A stretch of 64,000 nucleotides of DNA. Origin: Gonocerus acuteangulatus. Taxonomy: Eukaryota; Arthropoda; Insecta; Hemiptera; Coreidae. This document shows, piece after piece, positions 55,642 through 64,000 of the stretch; position 1 is the first letter of the stretch; each line of letters starts with the position of its first letter. Below the pieces are notes generated by a model. The model saw only the letters and a list, made by a program, of their open reading frames with translations. It was not told where the DNA came from and did not search any database. The stretch lies in the NCBI GenBank assembly GCA_946811695.1, contig OX328124.1, positions 63,384,860 through 63,448,859 on the forward strand, in the 5' to 3' direction. The position numbers and the translations under genes were made by a program.

Positions 55642-55959
55642 ATGCCTACTATAAGGCGGCGGACAAATTTAGGCAGAAGAACCCAGACAAATGCAAAGAA
55701 TCAGATTAATTATCAATCTAATTGTACTGCCCAGGAACGTGAAGATCGCAATGAACGTGAAAGAATTCGGTTAGACCTATGAACTCAGTTTGACTATAAA
55801 CAAATCCCAGGGCAGTCATTAAGTGTTTGTGGTATTAATCTAGAAAACCCATTTTTCTCGCATGGTCAATAGTATGTTGCCTGTTCCCGTGTTGGAAAAC
55901 CATCAGCTCTGTTTGTTTACGCGACAGGCAATGAAACAAAAAATATCGTGTACCATTAA
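55642..55959 (+). pseudogene. internally deleted Helitron Rep/helicase
   Basis: One continuous frame of 106 codons with two internal stops. Codons 1-46 (MPTIRRRTNLGRRTQTNAKN, then QEREDRNERERIRL) are the Arg-rich N-terminus typical of insect Helitron proteins. After TGA, codons 51-105 jump to the end of the helicase: GQSLSVCGINLENPFFSHGQ is helicase motif V onward, and YVACSRVGKPSALFVY after a TAG is motif VI with its conserved CSR and the C-terminal tail. The Rep nuclease (HUH) domain and helicase motifs I-IV are gone, so about 90% of the protein is deleted while the frame is kept. It is dead by deletion and by stops, and marks a canonical Helitron lineage in this genome. Confidence 0.85.
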
Positions 55960-56280
55960 GTACTACAATAAAAATGATACTTAATTAAGAATAAGTAAAT
56001 ATAAAATGAAATATAATAAGTAGGAATCATAATAAGAAATCTGATATTGTAATTTTCATTGTGATTTTTAGTGACTATTAAAATAATTTTAAGTGTTTTA
56101 TAATTTTTATTTTTTGACATAATGTAATTGTTCACTTATTAAGTTTCTTTTTTATCTTACTAGCTGACCCGGTGTCCCAAATAGCAGAATAAGTATTAAA
56201 AAAAAATAATAATTAAAGAATCGACTGTTAGGCGGTACGAAGTTCGACCATTACAATCATTATCTTAAAATCCAATATGG
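55960..56280 (+). mobile_element. AT-rich Helitron 3' flank with CTAG-type end
   Basis: TTACTAGCTGACCCGG at 56158-56173 and GACTGTTAGGCGGTACGAAG at 56224-56243 look like pieces of a Helitron terminus (CTAG end with GC-rich subterminal part) in rearranged order. The relation to the coding relic at 55642 is unproven. Confidence 0.35.
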
Positions 56281-56287
56281 CAATTAT

Positions 56288-56292
<5 letters not shown>

Positions 56293-56343
<51 letters not shown>

Positions 56344-56473
56344 GGCGCATCTACAACTTGGCCATTAGCGCCGGGCTATCTACAGGTTGCCACCCTTTTA
56401 TAATGCACGTGGTCGGTCACCCATTCAGGTACTGACCACGCCCGACGTTGCTTAACTTCGGTGAACCAAGACT
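56293..56473 (-). mobile_element. 5S rRNA-headed SINE with SINE-3 tail and TSD
   Basis: Minus strand: TTCACCGAAGTTAAGCAACG, TCGGGCGTGGTCAGTACCTG and AATGGGTGACCG match 5S rRNA from about nt 45 to 97, covering the internal A box, intermediate element and C box. A short linker leads to GGCGCTAATGGCC and GATGCGCCGTA plus poly(A), the same tail as the tRNA-headed SINE-3. ATTATAATTT flanks both sides (56283-56292 and 56474-56483). It is not a functional 5S gene: the first third of 5S is missing and an unrelated body follows. Confidence 0.88.
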
Positions 56474-56579
56474 ATTATAATTTAAACTAAGACTATGGTA
56501 ATTATAACTTGAATTAAGAGAATTATAATAAAGTTAGACTAATTACAATCTTTTATGTGATGTGATTTTAATATATTTT

Positions 56580-57130
56580 TTCTACTTTTTTTTTCTTCTT
56601 TTTTAAATAATCTTTTTTTTTTTTTTGTTATTTCTTATTTATTTATTTTACTTTTTTATTTTATTTTTTTATTTATTTTTTTTATTTTATTTTAATTTAT
56701 TTATTTATTTTTTTAATTAATCCTTTTTTCCCCATATATTTTGCAGGAGGTTTGCATCCTTAAGGAATGGCATTAAGAGGGGGATTATTTTGGTTGAACC
56801 AGAGAGTATTTCCTTTAATGATCGTGGCAGATGGTGTTTTTTTAACAGGTTTTCGTACCGGGGGCATTCTTCAAATATATGGACCACGGTTATTTGTTTG
56901 TTACATCGGTTGCATTTTGGAGGATCTTCTTTTGCAATAAGGTGAGAATGGGTTAAGCGAGTGTGTCCGATTCGTAAACGGCTTAGTGCTGTTTCATGTC
57001 TTCTTATTTCTTGATATGATGTTTTCCATGTTATTGGGGTGGGTTGATATTTTGTAGTTTGTTATTGGTGACCTCTGGCCACATTTTTGTCCATTCATCT
57101 TTTTTAAACAAAAACATTTTATTATAGCAC
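56580..57130 (-). pseudogene. Jockey-type LINE 3' end
   Basis: Minus strand, with one frameshift near 57035-57045: DEWTKMWPEVTNNKLQNI, WKTSYQEIRRHETALSRL, RIGHTRLTHSHLIAKEDPP, then a zinc knuckle CNRCNKQITVVHIFEEC (C-x2-C-x7-H-x4-C) and ANLLQNI. This is the C-terminal region after the reverse transcriptase in Jockey/CR1-like LINEs. An A-rich tail of about 150 bp follows toward 56580. The 5' end continues into the segmental duplication at 57040, so the LINE is part of the duplicated unit. Confidence 0.85.
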
Positions 57131-57271
57131 GGTTCCCGTCATACTATATATTATTCATTAATTGATAAGTAATCAAAGTATAATGTTTCTTGACATTGGG
57201 GCGCTCCGGACCAGTCACTGGTCACCAGTGTCAAGAAACAGATAACGTAGGGAAAACCCGTTATCTATAGC

Positions 57272-57865
57272 GGCCCCTACACGGTCAGTAATAATGATAT
57301 TATCGGTAATGTCATTACTATTCAACTTTCGTCATTCCATACCATATACACCTTACACCGTCATTCCACGGATCATTTTTAATGCCATTACTTTTCTTCA
57401 GTAGGCATTGTGATCTCTGTGATAGAAGCGTTTTGTTGATAATGGATCCTCGCAAAGTCGCCTGTGTAGTTATAATTGCGACACTAGCCACAAAAAAACA
57501 TGTGAAACGTTCGTAAAGGCCTTAATATGACACATATCCTTCCAATCGGGGCGTTTCTACGTGTTCTGGGACCGACGTTATGTGCAAAACAGTTTACATT
57601 TTATTTTTATTTTGATAACCATTTTTCGCAAGTACCTTTTGAGATAATACAATAGTCATTTATATGGTTAGAAAAAGGAGTCTTTCTTCTTTTGAAAGAT
57701 TTCAATCATCTCAAGGGGAGATATTGAATTTCAAAACGTCACATTACTTTTTCGCTTACAAATCTTTATTCTCTTCCAGACTGGGAAAAATCATTATTTT
57801 TTGTTTTCAATATTATTCACCACGTTAGGGTTTCTTGGGGTGCTGATTTTAAATCTGCTATTATT
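57272..57865 (+). mobile_element. possible Harbinger-type element end
   Basis: Starts GCGGCCCCTACACGGTCAGT with internal GGTAATGTCATTAC repeats. A short ORF from 57442 (MDPRKVACVVIIATLA) resembles the start of some PIF/Harbinger transposases but soon hits stops. No matching right terminus was found. Confidence 0.35.
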
Positions 57866-58091
57866 GAAAAAACCTTTCTTAGCGAGTGTTTACGTTCTAA
57901 AGGGAGTGTCCATGCAAAATTTTCTGTCAAGTGGTTTGGGCTGGGTGATGATAGGTCAGTGAGTGAGCGAGCGAGCGAGTGAGTGAGTGAGTGGTATTTG
58001 ACAAATATATAGTAGATATACAGACAGCGATCCGTTACATTTTTATTATATATATAGACATGTGTATAAATATGTATATATTTTAAATTTT

Positions 58092-58445
58092 AACGTCCGT
58101 TTATAATTGACACCGGATTTTTGGACTGGTTATATTTAAGCTACCACCCTTTTCTTGCCTGGATAGAGCAGATGTATTTTTTATTTTCATAAGAAAAGCC
58201 TAGTGGGAATCGAACCTACGACCTTGGGCACGGAGTTCTCACGCCTTAGTGCTCACGGCCACCTTGCCTCCTTATAGTTGTATATTATTATTTAAATTTT
58301 AACGTCCATTATAATTAACTCAGAACTTTAGGAAGGCTTATGTATAGGTCACCACCCTTTCCTAGCCGGGATAGGGCTGATGCCTTTTCTTTTTCCAAAG
58401 AAAAGCACCTACCCCTAGTCGGGATCGAACCTACGACCCTTGGTA
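58092..58445 (-). repeat. SINE-2 pair in duplication copy 2
   Basis: Same two SINE-2 pieces as at 3020-3400, including the B box GTAGGTTCGATTCCCACTAG (minus strand). Confidence 0.7.
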
Positions 58446-59738
58446 GTATATATTTATTACATCAATAAACTGATAAGCTTATCAGTTCGCTGGAATGTCT
58501 TTGAAGTACATATTCTCAAATACAGTGACAAAACATAACAGTTAACCAAAACATTCTGCATGTATGGCATAAGATATCGTTCAGCTTGTAAACACATTTT
58601 ATATGGAGCCCGAAAATAATTAGCTCAGATAAGAGCTAAGAAGGTCAGATAAGGTGTAGAATTAATCAATCGTATGTTTTGAAACGTTATCTTATTGTTA
58701 GTTTATAAGGATCTTTATTCTTAGCGGTACGTAGTGACGTCCGCTGCCTAAACAGCGGACAAAACAATTTTATATCTGGTCAAATCCAGGAGGGTGGAGG
58801 TTTTTTCCGGAACAAAATTTTCGACAGAAAAGTCACCTCCCTTGATAGGAATTGGGCCGATGACTCTAATCACGGAGTGCTCGCGCATTAACACTGGCGG
58901 ATCATGTAAATTTCGATTGGGCGATTATAGTCAGAGAAAATTGATTCTAGTTTTAAATGAATCGGGGTCTTTCTTTGAACGAAATTATTAATTATTCTTT
59001 CGTCGTTGTTTGCTTTCTTTTTTTTAAAAACAGAAGTTTTTAAAGTAACTATTCAGCAAAATTGCAAATAGTGCGATTCGAAAGAGCTGTGCCTTCGCAA
59101 TGGAACATATTTTATGGATAGACATGAAGAGGTGACCACTAAAAAAATTTTAAAAATGCATATAGTAGATGTAGAGGTGTATTGCTCATATTAAGCAATT
59201 TACCTATCTTCTTAGCCCATAAGACACATCGAGCTCGCTGTACCTCTTCGTATTTCATGAGGCTTTGGAAATAATTCTTACAAAACTTGTTACTTCTGGT
59301 TTGCCTTTAAACTGGAGTAGCGGTCGTGCACGCTACAGGTGAAATGTAGAATGCAGTTTTATCAGTTGTTTATTACTGGCTATTACTTTATTTCTCCGGA
59401 TTAATGCAAATTTGTGAGAAAAATGTCCGTCGCGCTGGAGATGCATATCACATTCCTCAGAAGGTGGGTAGTGTACACTGTATTCCTGAATAATTTACTT
59501 GAAATAACCTCTAAAAAAATAAAATTAAAACGTTAATCGTTTTCCCTTTTATATTTTTAATGAACGGATAAATCAATTATTAATTTTCTTCCACAGTGTT
59601 TTGTATGCGACGTACACTATTTAATAAATACACAAAAACTTCACATTTCTGTTTATTGAGCTTGATGACTAAGAAAAGCGGTCACATGTAAAAAGAGAAC
59701 ATCCCACTATTATGAACCTGATACAGTGCCCCTAGTGG

Positions 59739-61782
59739 AAAAAGTCCGAGTCGCAGGAACTGCGTCATCTTAGCGCGGTTCCATTCATATCCCTTGTGTC
59801 ATTTTGTAGACTTAGAATAGAAACAGTTATTACTTTGTTTAGATCATTCCTAATGTAAACAAATATGAAAAAAACAAGATTTTCGGCTAGGGATGAAACT
59901 ATCCTAAGCAGAAATTACTCTTTCCGCCGTCCCAAGTTTCGGTCTACGAAGACTCTTCTAATAAACACATTTCTAATTTACTTAACTTGCAGTGCTAACA
60001 TATCCATTTTACTTTTAAATGCAATTAAACAAAATAAAAATGTACATGAAAATGAGAAAGTAGTGTTATTTTTTATTGAACTACGGCCACATTCAACCAC
60101 AAAATATAATTATATTTCTAGTATAGCATTTGGCTGCATGACTTCCTACAGGTAAAGGTAACTGTCAGCTGTCCTAGAATGCTTGATGAGAACAATGAAT
60201 CTTGATTTATGAAGTGCAAAAAAAGCCTACCTGAAGCCGGCCTACTACCTCGACCCGGACTGACTCTACATCTACTATAGTTCTGTTACCTATCACAATT
60301 ATAAAGGAGAATATTTACGTTTTCAATTCTGTTACTGGTTCAAAGAATTTGTATTTATTCCCCTGTTTTATTGAGAAATACATCCTCCTACTAGAAGCAA
60401 TAACAAAATAACAAGAAATGAAAACAGACAAAAAGAACCGTATAAATAAACGAAATCAATTATTGTTTATCAAACTTCTAAGTTTTATGTACTTATTTCT
60501 CCGTTTGACATCGCCTAATCAAAACTTTCTTCAGAACCTGTTTTCTAGAGCATTTAGTAAGCTTTCGAATGGTAACCATCCGTTTACCAATATTCTCAAC
60601 AGTTTTCGAGATATTAAGGAAAGTATACGAAGTTTCCAAAGCTTTTCATCTCTATTAATAAATTATTTTTATTTAACCCTTCCTTAACTCCAAACGTAAG
60701 TAAATTTTCAGCATACTAGTTTTGATGAAATTAGAACATGCAGAAAATGTTTCAACTGAATCCCATAATTCGAAGTACCAAAATCAAAGACAAAAAGAAC
60801 CGTTCGAATAAACGAAATCAATTACTTCAAAGTTTAAGCACTTATTTATCCGATTGACATCGCTTATTCAAAACTTTCTTTAGAACCTTTTTTGTAGGCC
60901 ATTTAGTAAACTTTCGAATGGTAACCTTTCGCTTCACAAGATTGTCAACGGTTTTCGAGATACTAACGAAAGTATAAAAGGTTACCAAAACTTTTCTTGT
61001 CTGTTAATAAAATATTTTATTCTAACCCTTCCTTTACTCCAAACGTAACCAAAATTTCAACATATTAGTGTTGATAAAATTCGAACATGCAGAAAATGTT
61101 TCAACTGAATCCCATAATTCTAAGTACCAAAATCAAAGACAAAAAGAACAGTTCGAATAAGCGAAATCAATTACTTTAAAGTTTAATCACTTATTTCTCC
61201 GATTGACATCGCCTAATCAAAACTTTCATCAGAACCATTTTTGTAGAGCATTTAGTGAGCTTTCTAATGGTCATCTTCCGTTTCCCAAGATTCTCAACCT
61301 TTTTCGAGATATTAAGGAAAGTATACAAAGTTACCAAAACTTTTTATGTCTGTTAATAAAATATTTTATTCTAAACCTTCCTAAACTCCAAACGTAACAA
61401 AAATTTCAACATATTAGTTTTAATGAAAGTAGAACATGCAGAAAATGTTTCAACTGAATCCCATGATTCTAAGTACCCAAACCAAAAACGGTATTAAAAA
61501 ACTATGTTTCCAATTTTCTCGAAAACGGTTAAAGCTATCGCCTTGAAAATGGTTTCATTCGTTTTCCTAGCCCAGGAATCATATAAAACGAGTACTTAGA
61601 AGCTTATGAACTCAAAAACGTAAGCGTTACGATTTGTTTTGCGCGAATTTCGCCCCAAACGCCATCTTCCGGTAGGCGGATTTCGCTGGTTAACGAACTT
61701 GACCTTTCAAATTGGACAACGGATTTTTGTACCAAATTTCTTCAAAATCGGACCATTCGTCTTCGACCTAGAGAGCGAACAG

Positions 61783-61831
<49 letters not shown>

Positions 61832-61836
61832 TATAC

Positions 61837-61866
<30 letters not shown>
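59739..61866 (+). mobile_element. long HLE-A with tandem internal modules, 3' end lost
   Basis: 5' tip AAAAGTCCGAGTCGCAGGAA, then CTTAGCGCGGTTCC. Three tandem copies of a module of about 349 bp start near 60507, 60856 and 61204 (GACATCGCYTAWTCAAAACT). (TA)n at 61787-61865 is followed by the inverted copy of the 1.1-kb repeat instead of a 3' hairpin. Confidence 0.85.
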
Positions 61867-61867
<1 letters not shown>

Positions 61868-61955
61868 ATAATCTGCAACAGATAATCTGCAACTAAACAA
61901 AGCATAACAGCTTTACACAAAGGCAAAGAACTACACCTATCCCACTATAGAAATA
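61867..61955 (-). repeat. inverted copy of the 1.1-kb repeat
   Basis: Inverse of about 1101-1176; begins with two copies of ATAATCTGCAAC. Confidence 0.75.
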
Positions 61956-62012
61956 TAAAAAATGTTTCAACTGAATCCCATGATTCTAAGTACCCAAACC
62001 AAAAACGGTATT

Positions 62013-62105
62013 AAAAAAGTCCGACTCGCAGGAACTGCAGCATCTTAGCGCGGTTCCGTTCATGTCCCTAGTGCCATTTGATAAGCTTAGAAAAGAAATA
62101 AACTT
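62013..62105 (+). mobile_element. HLE-A 5' fragment
   Basis: AAAAGTCCGACTCGCAGGAA, CTTAGCGCGGTTCCGTTCAT, ending near AATAAACTTATTTTTTTTAT. Confidence 0.8.
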
Positions 62106-62269
62106 ATTTTTTTTATATATCTCGTGAAAATTGTCAAAATCCTCTCGAACATCTCGAATAAAAGTGATATTAAGGCGTCAGGGACTCCGACAGTAGCTAA
62201 CTTTTACACAGAAGCGGAAATTACAGAATCTGGCTCTCATTCTAAAGCAAAGCTCTATAAATCAATACA

Positions 62270-63340
62270 AAATATGCCTAATAAAGCCTTTTTAGTGGAT
62301 ACAGAAGCATGGGCGTATATGAGGGGGGGGGCTGAGGGGGCTGCAGCCCCTCCCGAAATTTTGAATTGATGATAAAAACGTCTCGTAAAACCCTTAAAAA
62401 TAAATTAAATAAGATCACTTAGTTCATAAAACATATTTTATTTTACGTGTAACAGCGTTTTAGTTGCCTAAAACTATTCCAAGCTCTAAATATTTAGTAT
62501 TCCATACCCTGGAAATGGTCTCACCCCCCCCCCCCCGAAATTGTTTTTATATACGCCCATGTACAGAAGGATCAAGAAGAAGTACACAAGATTGAGTAGA
62601 ATACCCTGCCTAATATAGCCTATATAGAATAATATGCCGAATAAAACCTATGTAGTTAATACACAAGGACAAATAAAAGTCTTGACGAATAACAAGTCAA
62701 GAAAAAAAACTTTATTTAACAAAATAAAACAAAGTTTAGTTGCCCAACTACAATAGAATAATATACCTAATTAAGTCTATGGAGTAGATACAAATGGACC
62801 AAAAACAAGTCTTGTGGAATATTGTTTTTTTTCTAATTAAATACTTTTTATCAATATTTAGTATATAACCTTTGTTGAAAACTATTGATTGCTAATTGAT
62901 GAATCGGCTTACAACTAAGTAGTCTTTATGAATATTTAGTATATAACCTATGTTTGGATCTGTGTTTTTGGGGTGCTCTCCGCCTAGGCTTTGTATTTGT
63001 GTCGGCAGATACCTGGGGTATATTTACAGCTCTTGAGGATTAACTCTTAGCAGGTAAATTTCCTGCGGACCTTCTGCTTCTACGGGCATTGAACCACGAT
63101 ATTCGCTCATAGTATCTAACCGTTGTGAAGTTTATTTTTTGGATTTAGGACTTAATATACATATGTAGACTAAATCATAGCAAGAAGTAATCCTCCGTCG
63201 TCGGTTCTTAACTATGTAGACTCGCCAATGTTATCCAATCTTAGATACAGCAAAAACACGACATTTCATCAGAATCCCCTGCTGAATAAAACTTATATAG
63301 AATAATTTGCAAAATAAAGCCTATCTAGTGGATAAAAATA
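62270..63340 (+). repeat. degenerate repeated AATATGCCTAATAAAGCCT motif
   Basis: Variants near 62273, 62630, 62760 and 63290, each followed by a TAGTRGATAC-like string. Two could be read as NMPNKxxxVxT, but no long frame survives. Origin unknown. Confidence 0.35.
62308..62561 (-). mobile_element. hAT-like MITE, copy 2, perfect 8-bp TSD
   Basis: CATGGGCGTATATGAG at the left and ATATACGCCCATG at the right. TACAGAAG at 62300-62307 and 62562-62569 is a perfect target duplication. The interior matches copy 1 in inverse orientation, with the G run, CTGCAG and C run. Confidence 0.9.
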
Positions 63341-63689
63341 GAGGAAAAAAGCCGTTCGTGGTGGTAGAAAATCTTAAAAGTATTTCGCTCAGAAATCTCC
63401 GAAATATTGTCACTAATTTTACGTATCCTGTTTTATAGCCAAATAGATTTATATTCTATAATCAATAAGAAAAATCTACTAACAATAAAAAACTATGGGT
63501 AACAGATGAAAATAGGGAATACCAAGAATAATTCTAAAGAACGAAATCAACACCAGTACTGTAATCTAGATATTCATACGGCATCTTCGAATTCTAACAA
63601 ACAAAATATTGATTCTTATTATACGTATCCTGTTTTATTGACAAATACATTTGACTACTATAAGCAATTAAAAACACTAGGGAATATGC

Positions 63690-63780
63690 CAAAGAACTCG
63701 GAATAGGAGCCTCGACAGTTTCAAGACATTTGAAGGAAATCGACAAATCCAAAACTGACATTTCATACGGTACAGCCTGA
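63690..63780 (+). pseudogene. helix-turn-helix relic of a transposase
   Basis: TREYAKELGIGASTVSRHLK, then EIDKSKTDISYGTA and a stop, is a good helix-turn-helix of the type found in the second DNA-binding motif of Tc1/mariner transposases (sequence-specific TIR recognition). No catalytic DDE part follows. Only about 30 codons are preserved, so another HTH protein cannot be excluded. Confidence 0.4.
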
Positions 63781-63799
63781 TATATTTTTAACAATGAAT

Positions 63800-64000
63800 T
63801 GCTTTTCTTATTTTAATTAATCTGTTTTATTGTCAAATACATTATCCTACTATAACCAATGAAAAAACAACAAGGAATAAAAACAAACAAGAAGAACCGT
63901 TCGAAATCAATTACTTCAAAGTTTAAGCACTTATTTCTCCGATTGACATAGCCTAATCAAAAGTTGTTTCAGAATCTTTTTTGTAGAACATTTAGTAAGC
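63800..64000 (+). mobile_element. HLE-A interior, runs off the window
   Basis: TTAATCTGTTTTATTGTCAA, AACAAGGAATAAAAAC and CTCCGATTGACATAGCCTAA match the HLE-A3 module at 41.5 and 61.2 kb. Confidence 0.8.

Larger units (their letters stand above)
57040..59743. repeat. segmental duplication copy 2
   Basis: Counterpart of 2082-6805. It lacks the 3433 palindrome, the 4248 LINE and the 4909 HLE-A2, so it supplies the empty sites. It ends where an HLE-A element is inserted (AGTGGAAAAAGT). Positions 57272-57865 differ from copy 1. Confidence 0.88.

Noticed and set aside
56341..56473. 5S rRNA gene
   Set aside because: Only the promoter-containing part of 5S is present, fused to a SINE tail and poly(A) and flanked by a target duplication.
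1188..61892. Many open frames rich in alternating Ile-Tyr
   Set aside because: They are read-through of (TA)n microsatellites in HLE elements and occur on both strands of the same tract.

Overview
This is AT-rich animal genomic DNA, most likely insect and possibly hemipteran (the order is an inference from overall character, low confidence). Nothing looks prokaryotic. Exons are short with GT-AG introns, and the sequence is saturated with transposable elements: tRNA- and 5S-headed SINEs, Jockey-type LINE tails, TIR elements, a copia-type solo LTR, a Helitron relic and two abundant Helentron-like families carrying long (TA)n tracts.

Genes. Only one recognisable host gene is present, on the minus strand between about 37980 and 29582. 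It is a solute carrier family 17-type major facilitator transporter (sialin / sodium-phosphate cotransporter-like). Six exons with good splice sites can be read: 37980-37750, 36127-36038, 35960-35827, 34435-34286, 30997-30756 and 29749-29582 (ending in a stop). The 5' exons were not found. Two internal segments conserved in the family are also missing, and the exon phases confirm they should exist. The locus is therefore a pseudogene, an incomplete assembly, or has exons I could not see. Its introns hold a solo LTR, a long-TIR MITE, a full-length HLE-B element that ends 30-odd bases from a splice acceptor, and further fragments.

Repeats. Two non-autonomous families dominate. HLE-A (variants A1-A3) starts AAAGTCCGACTCGCAGGAACTGC with TAGCGCGGTTCC about 30 bp in, and ends in a GGTTCCTCCC...GGGAGGAACC hairpin followed by GCGCTAAAA. 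HLE-B starts AAAGTCCGTCACGCAGGAGC with AGCACTTTCCTC about 30 bp in, and ends in a CTTTCCTTCGGAGGAAAG hairpin followed by TGCTAAAA. Both have asymmetric terminal inverted repeats, a 3' hairpin, no obvious target duplication, A/T insertion sites and one internal (TA)n microsatellite. These are the hallmarks of Helentron-associated (DINE-1/HINE-like) elements. About 35 complete or partial copies explain most of the window and nearly all (TA)n tracts; read-through of these tracts yields only spurious Ile-Tyr ORFs.

Layout. 0-7.8 kb: A1, then duplication copy 1 (2.08-6.8 kb) carrying three later insertions (a palindrome, a LINE tail and an A2 element), then a diverged HLE-C with a hAT-like MITE. 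8-16.4 kb: LINE tail, A2 with SINE, nested B-in-B-in-A, A3. 16.4-25 kb: mostly low-information DNA with an inverted-repeat element, B copies, LINE relics and a 45-bp MITE. 25.5-26.3 kb: a Harbinger-like element with a MADF-domain relic. 27.6-28.6 kb: a large fold-back element. 29.6-38 kb: the SLC17-like gene. 38-43 kb: A copies, a Jockey fragment and a 504-bp palindrome. 45-54.7 kb: B and A copies and TIR elements lodged at (TA)n. 54.7-56.5 kb: an internally deleted Helitron and a 5S-headed SINE. 56.7-59.7 kb: LINE relic and duplication copy 2. 59.7-64 kb: A with tandem internal modules, a second full hAT-like MITE and a transposase helix-turn-helix relic.
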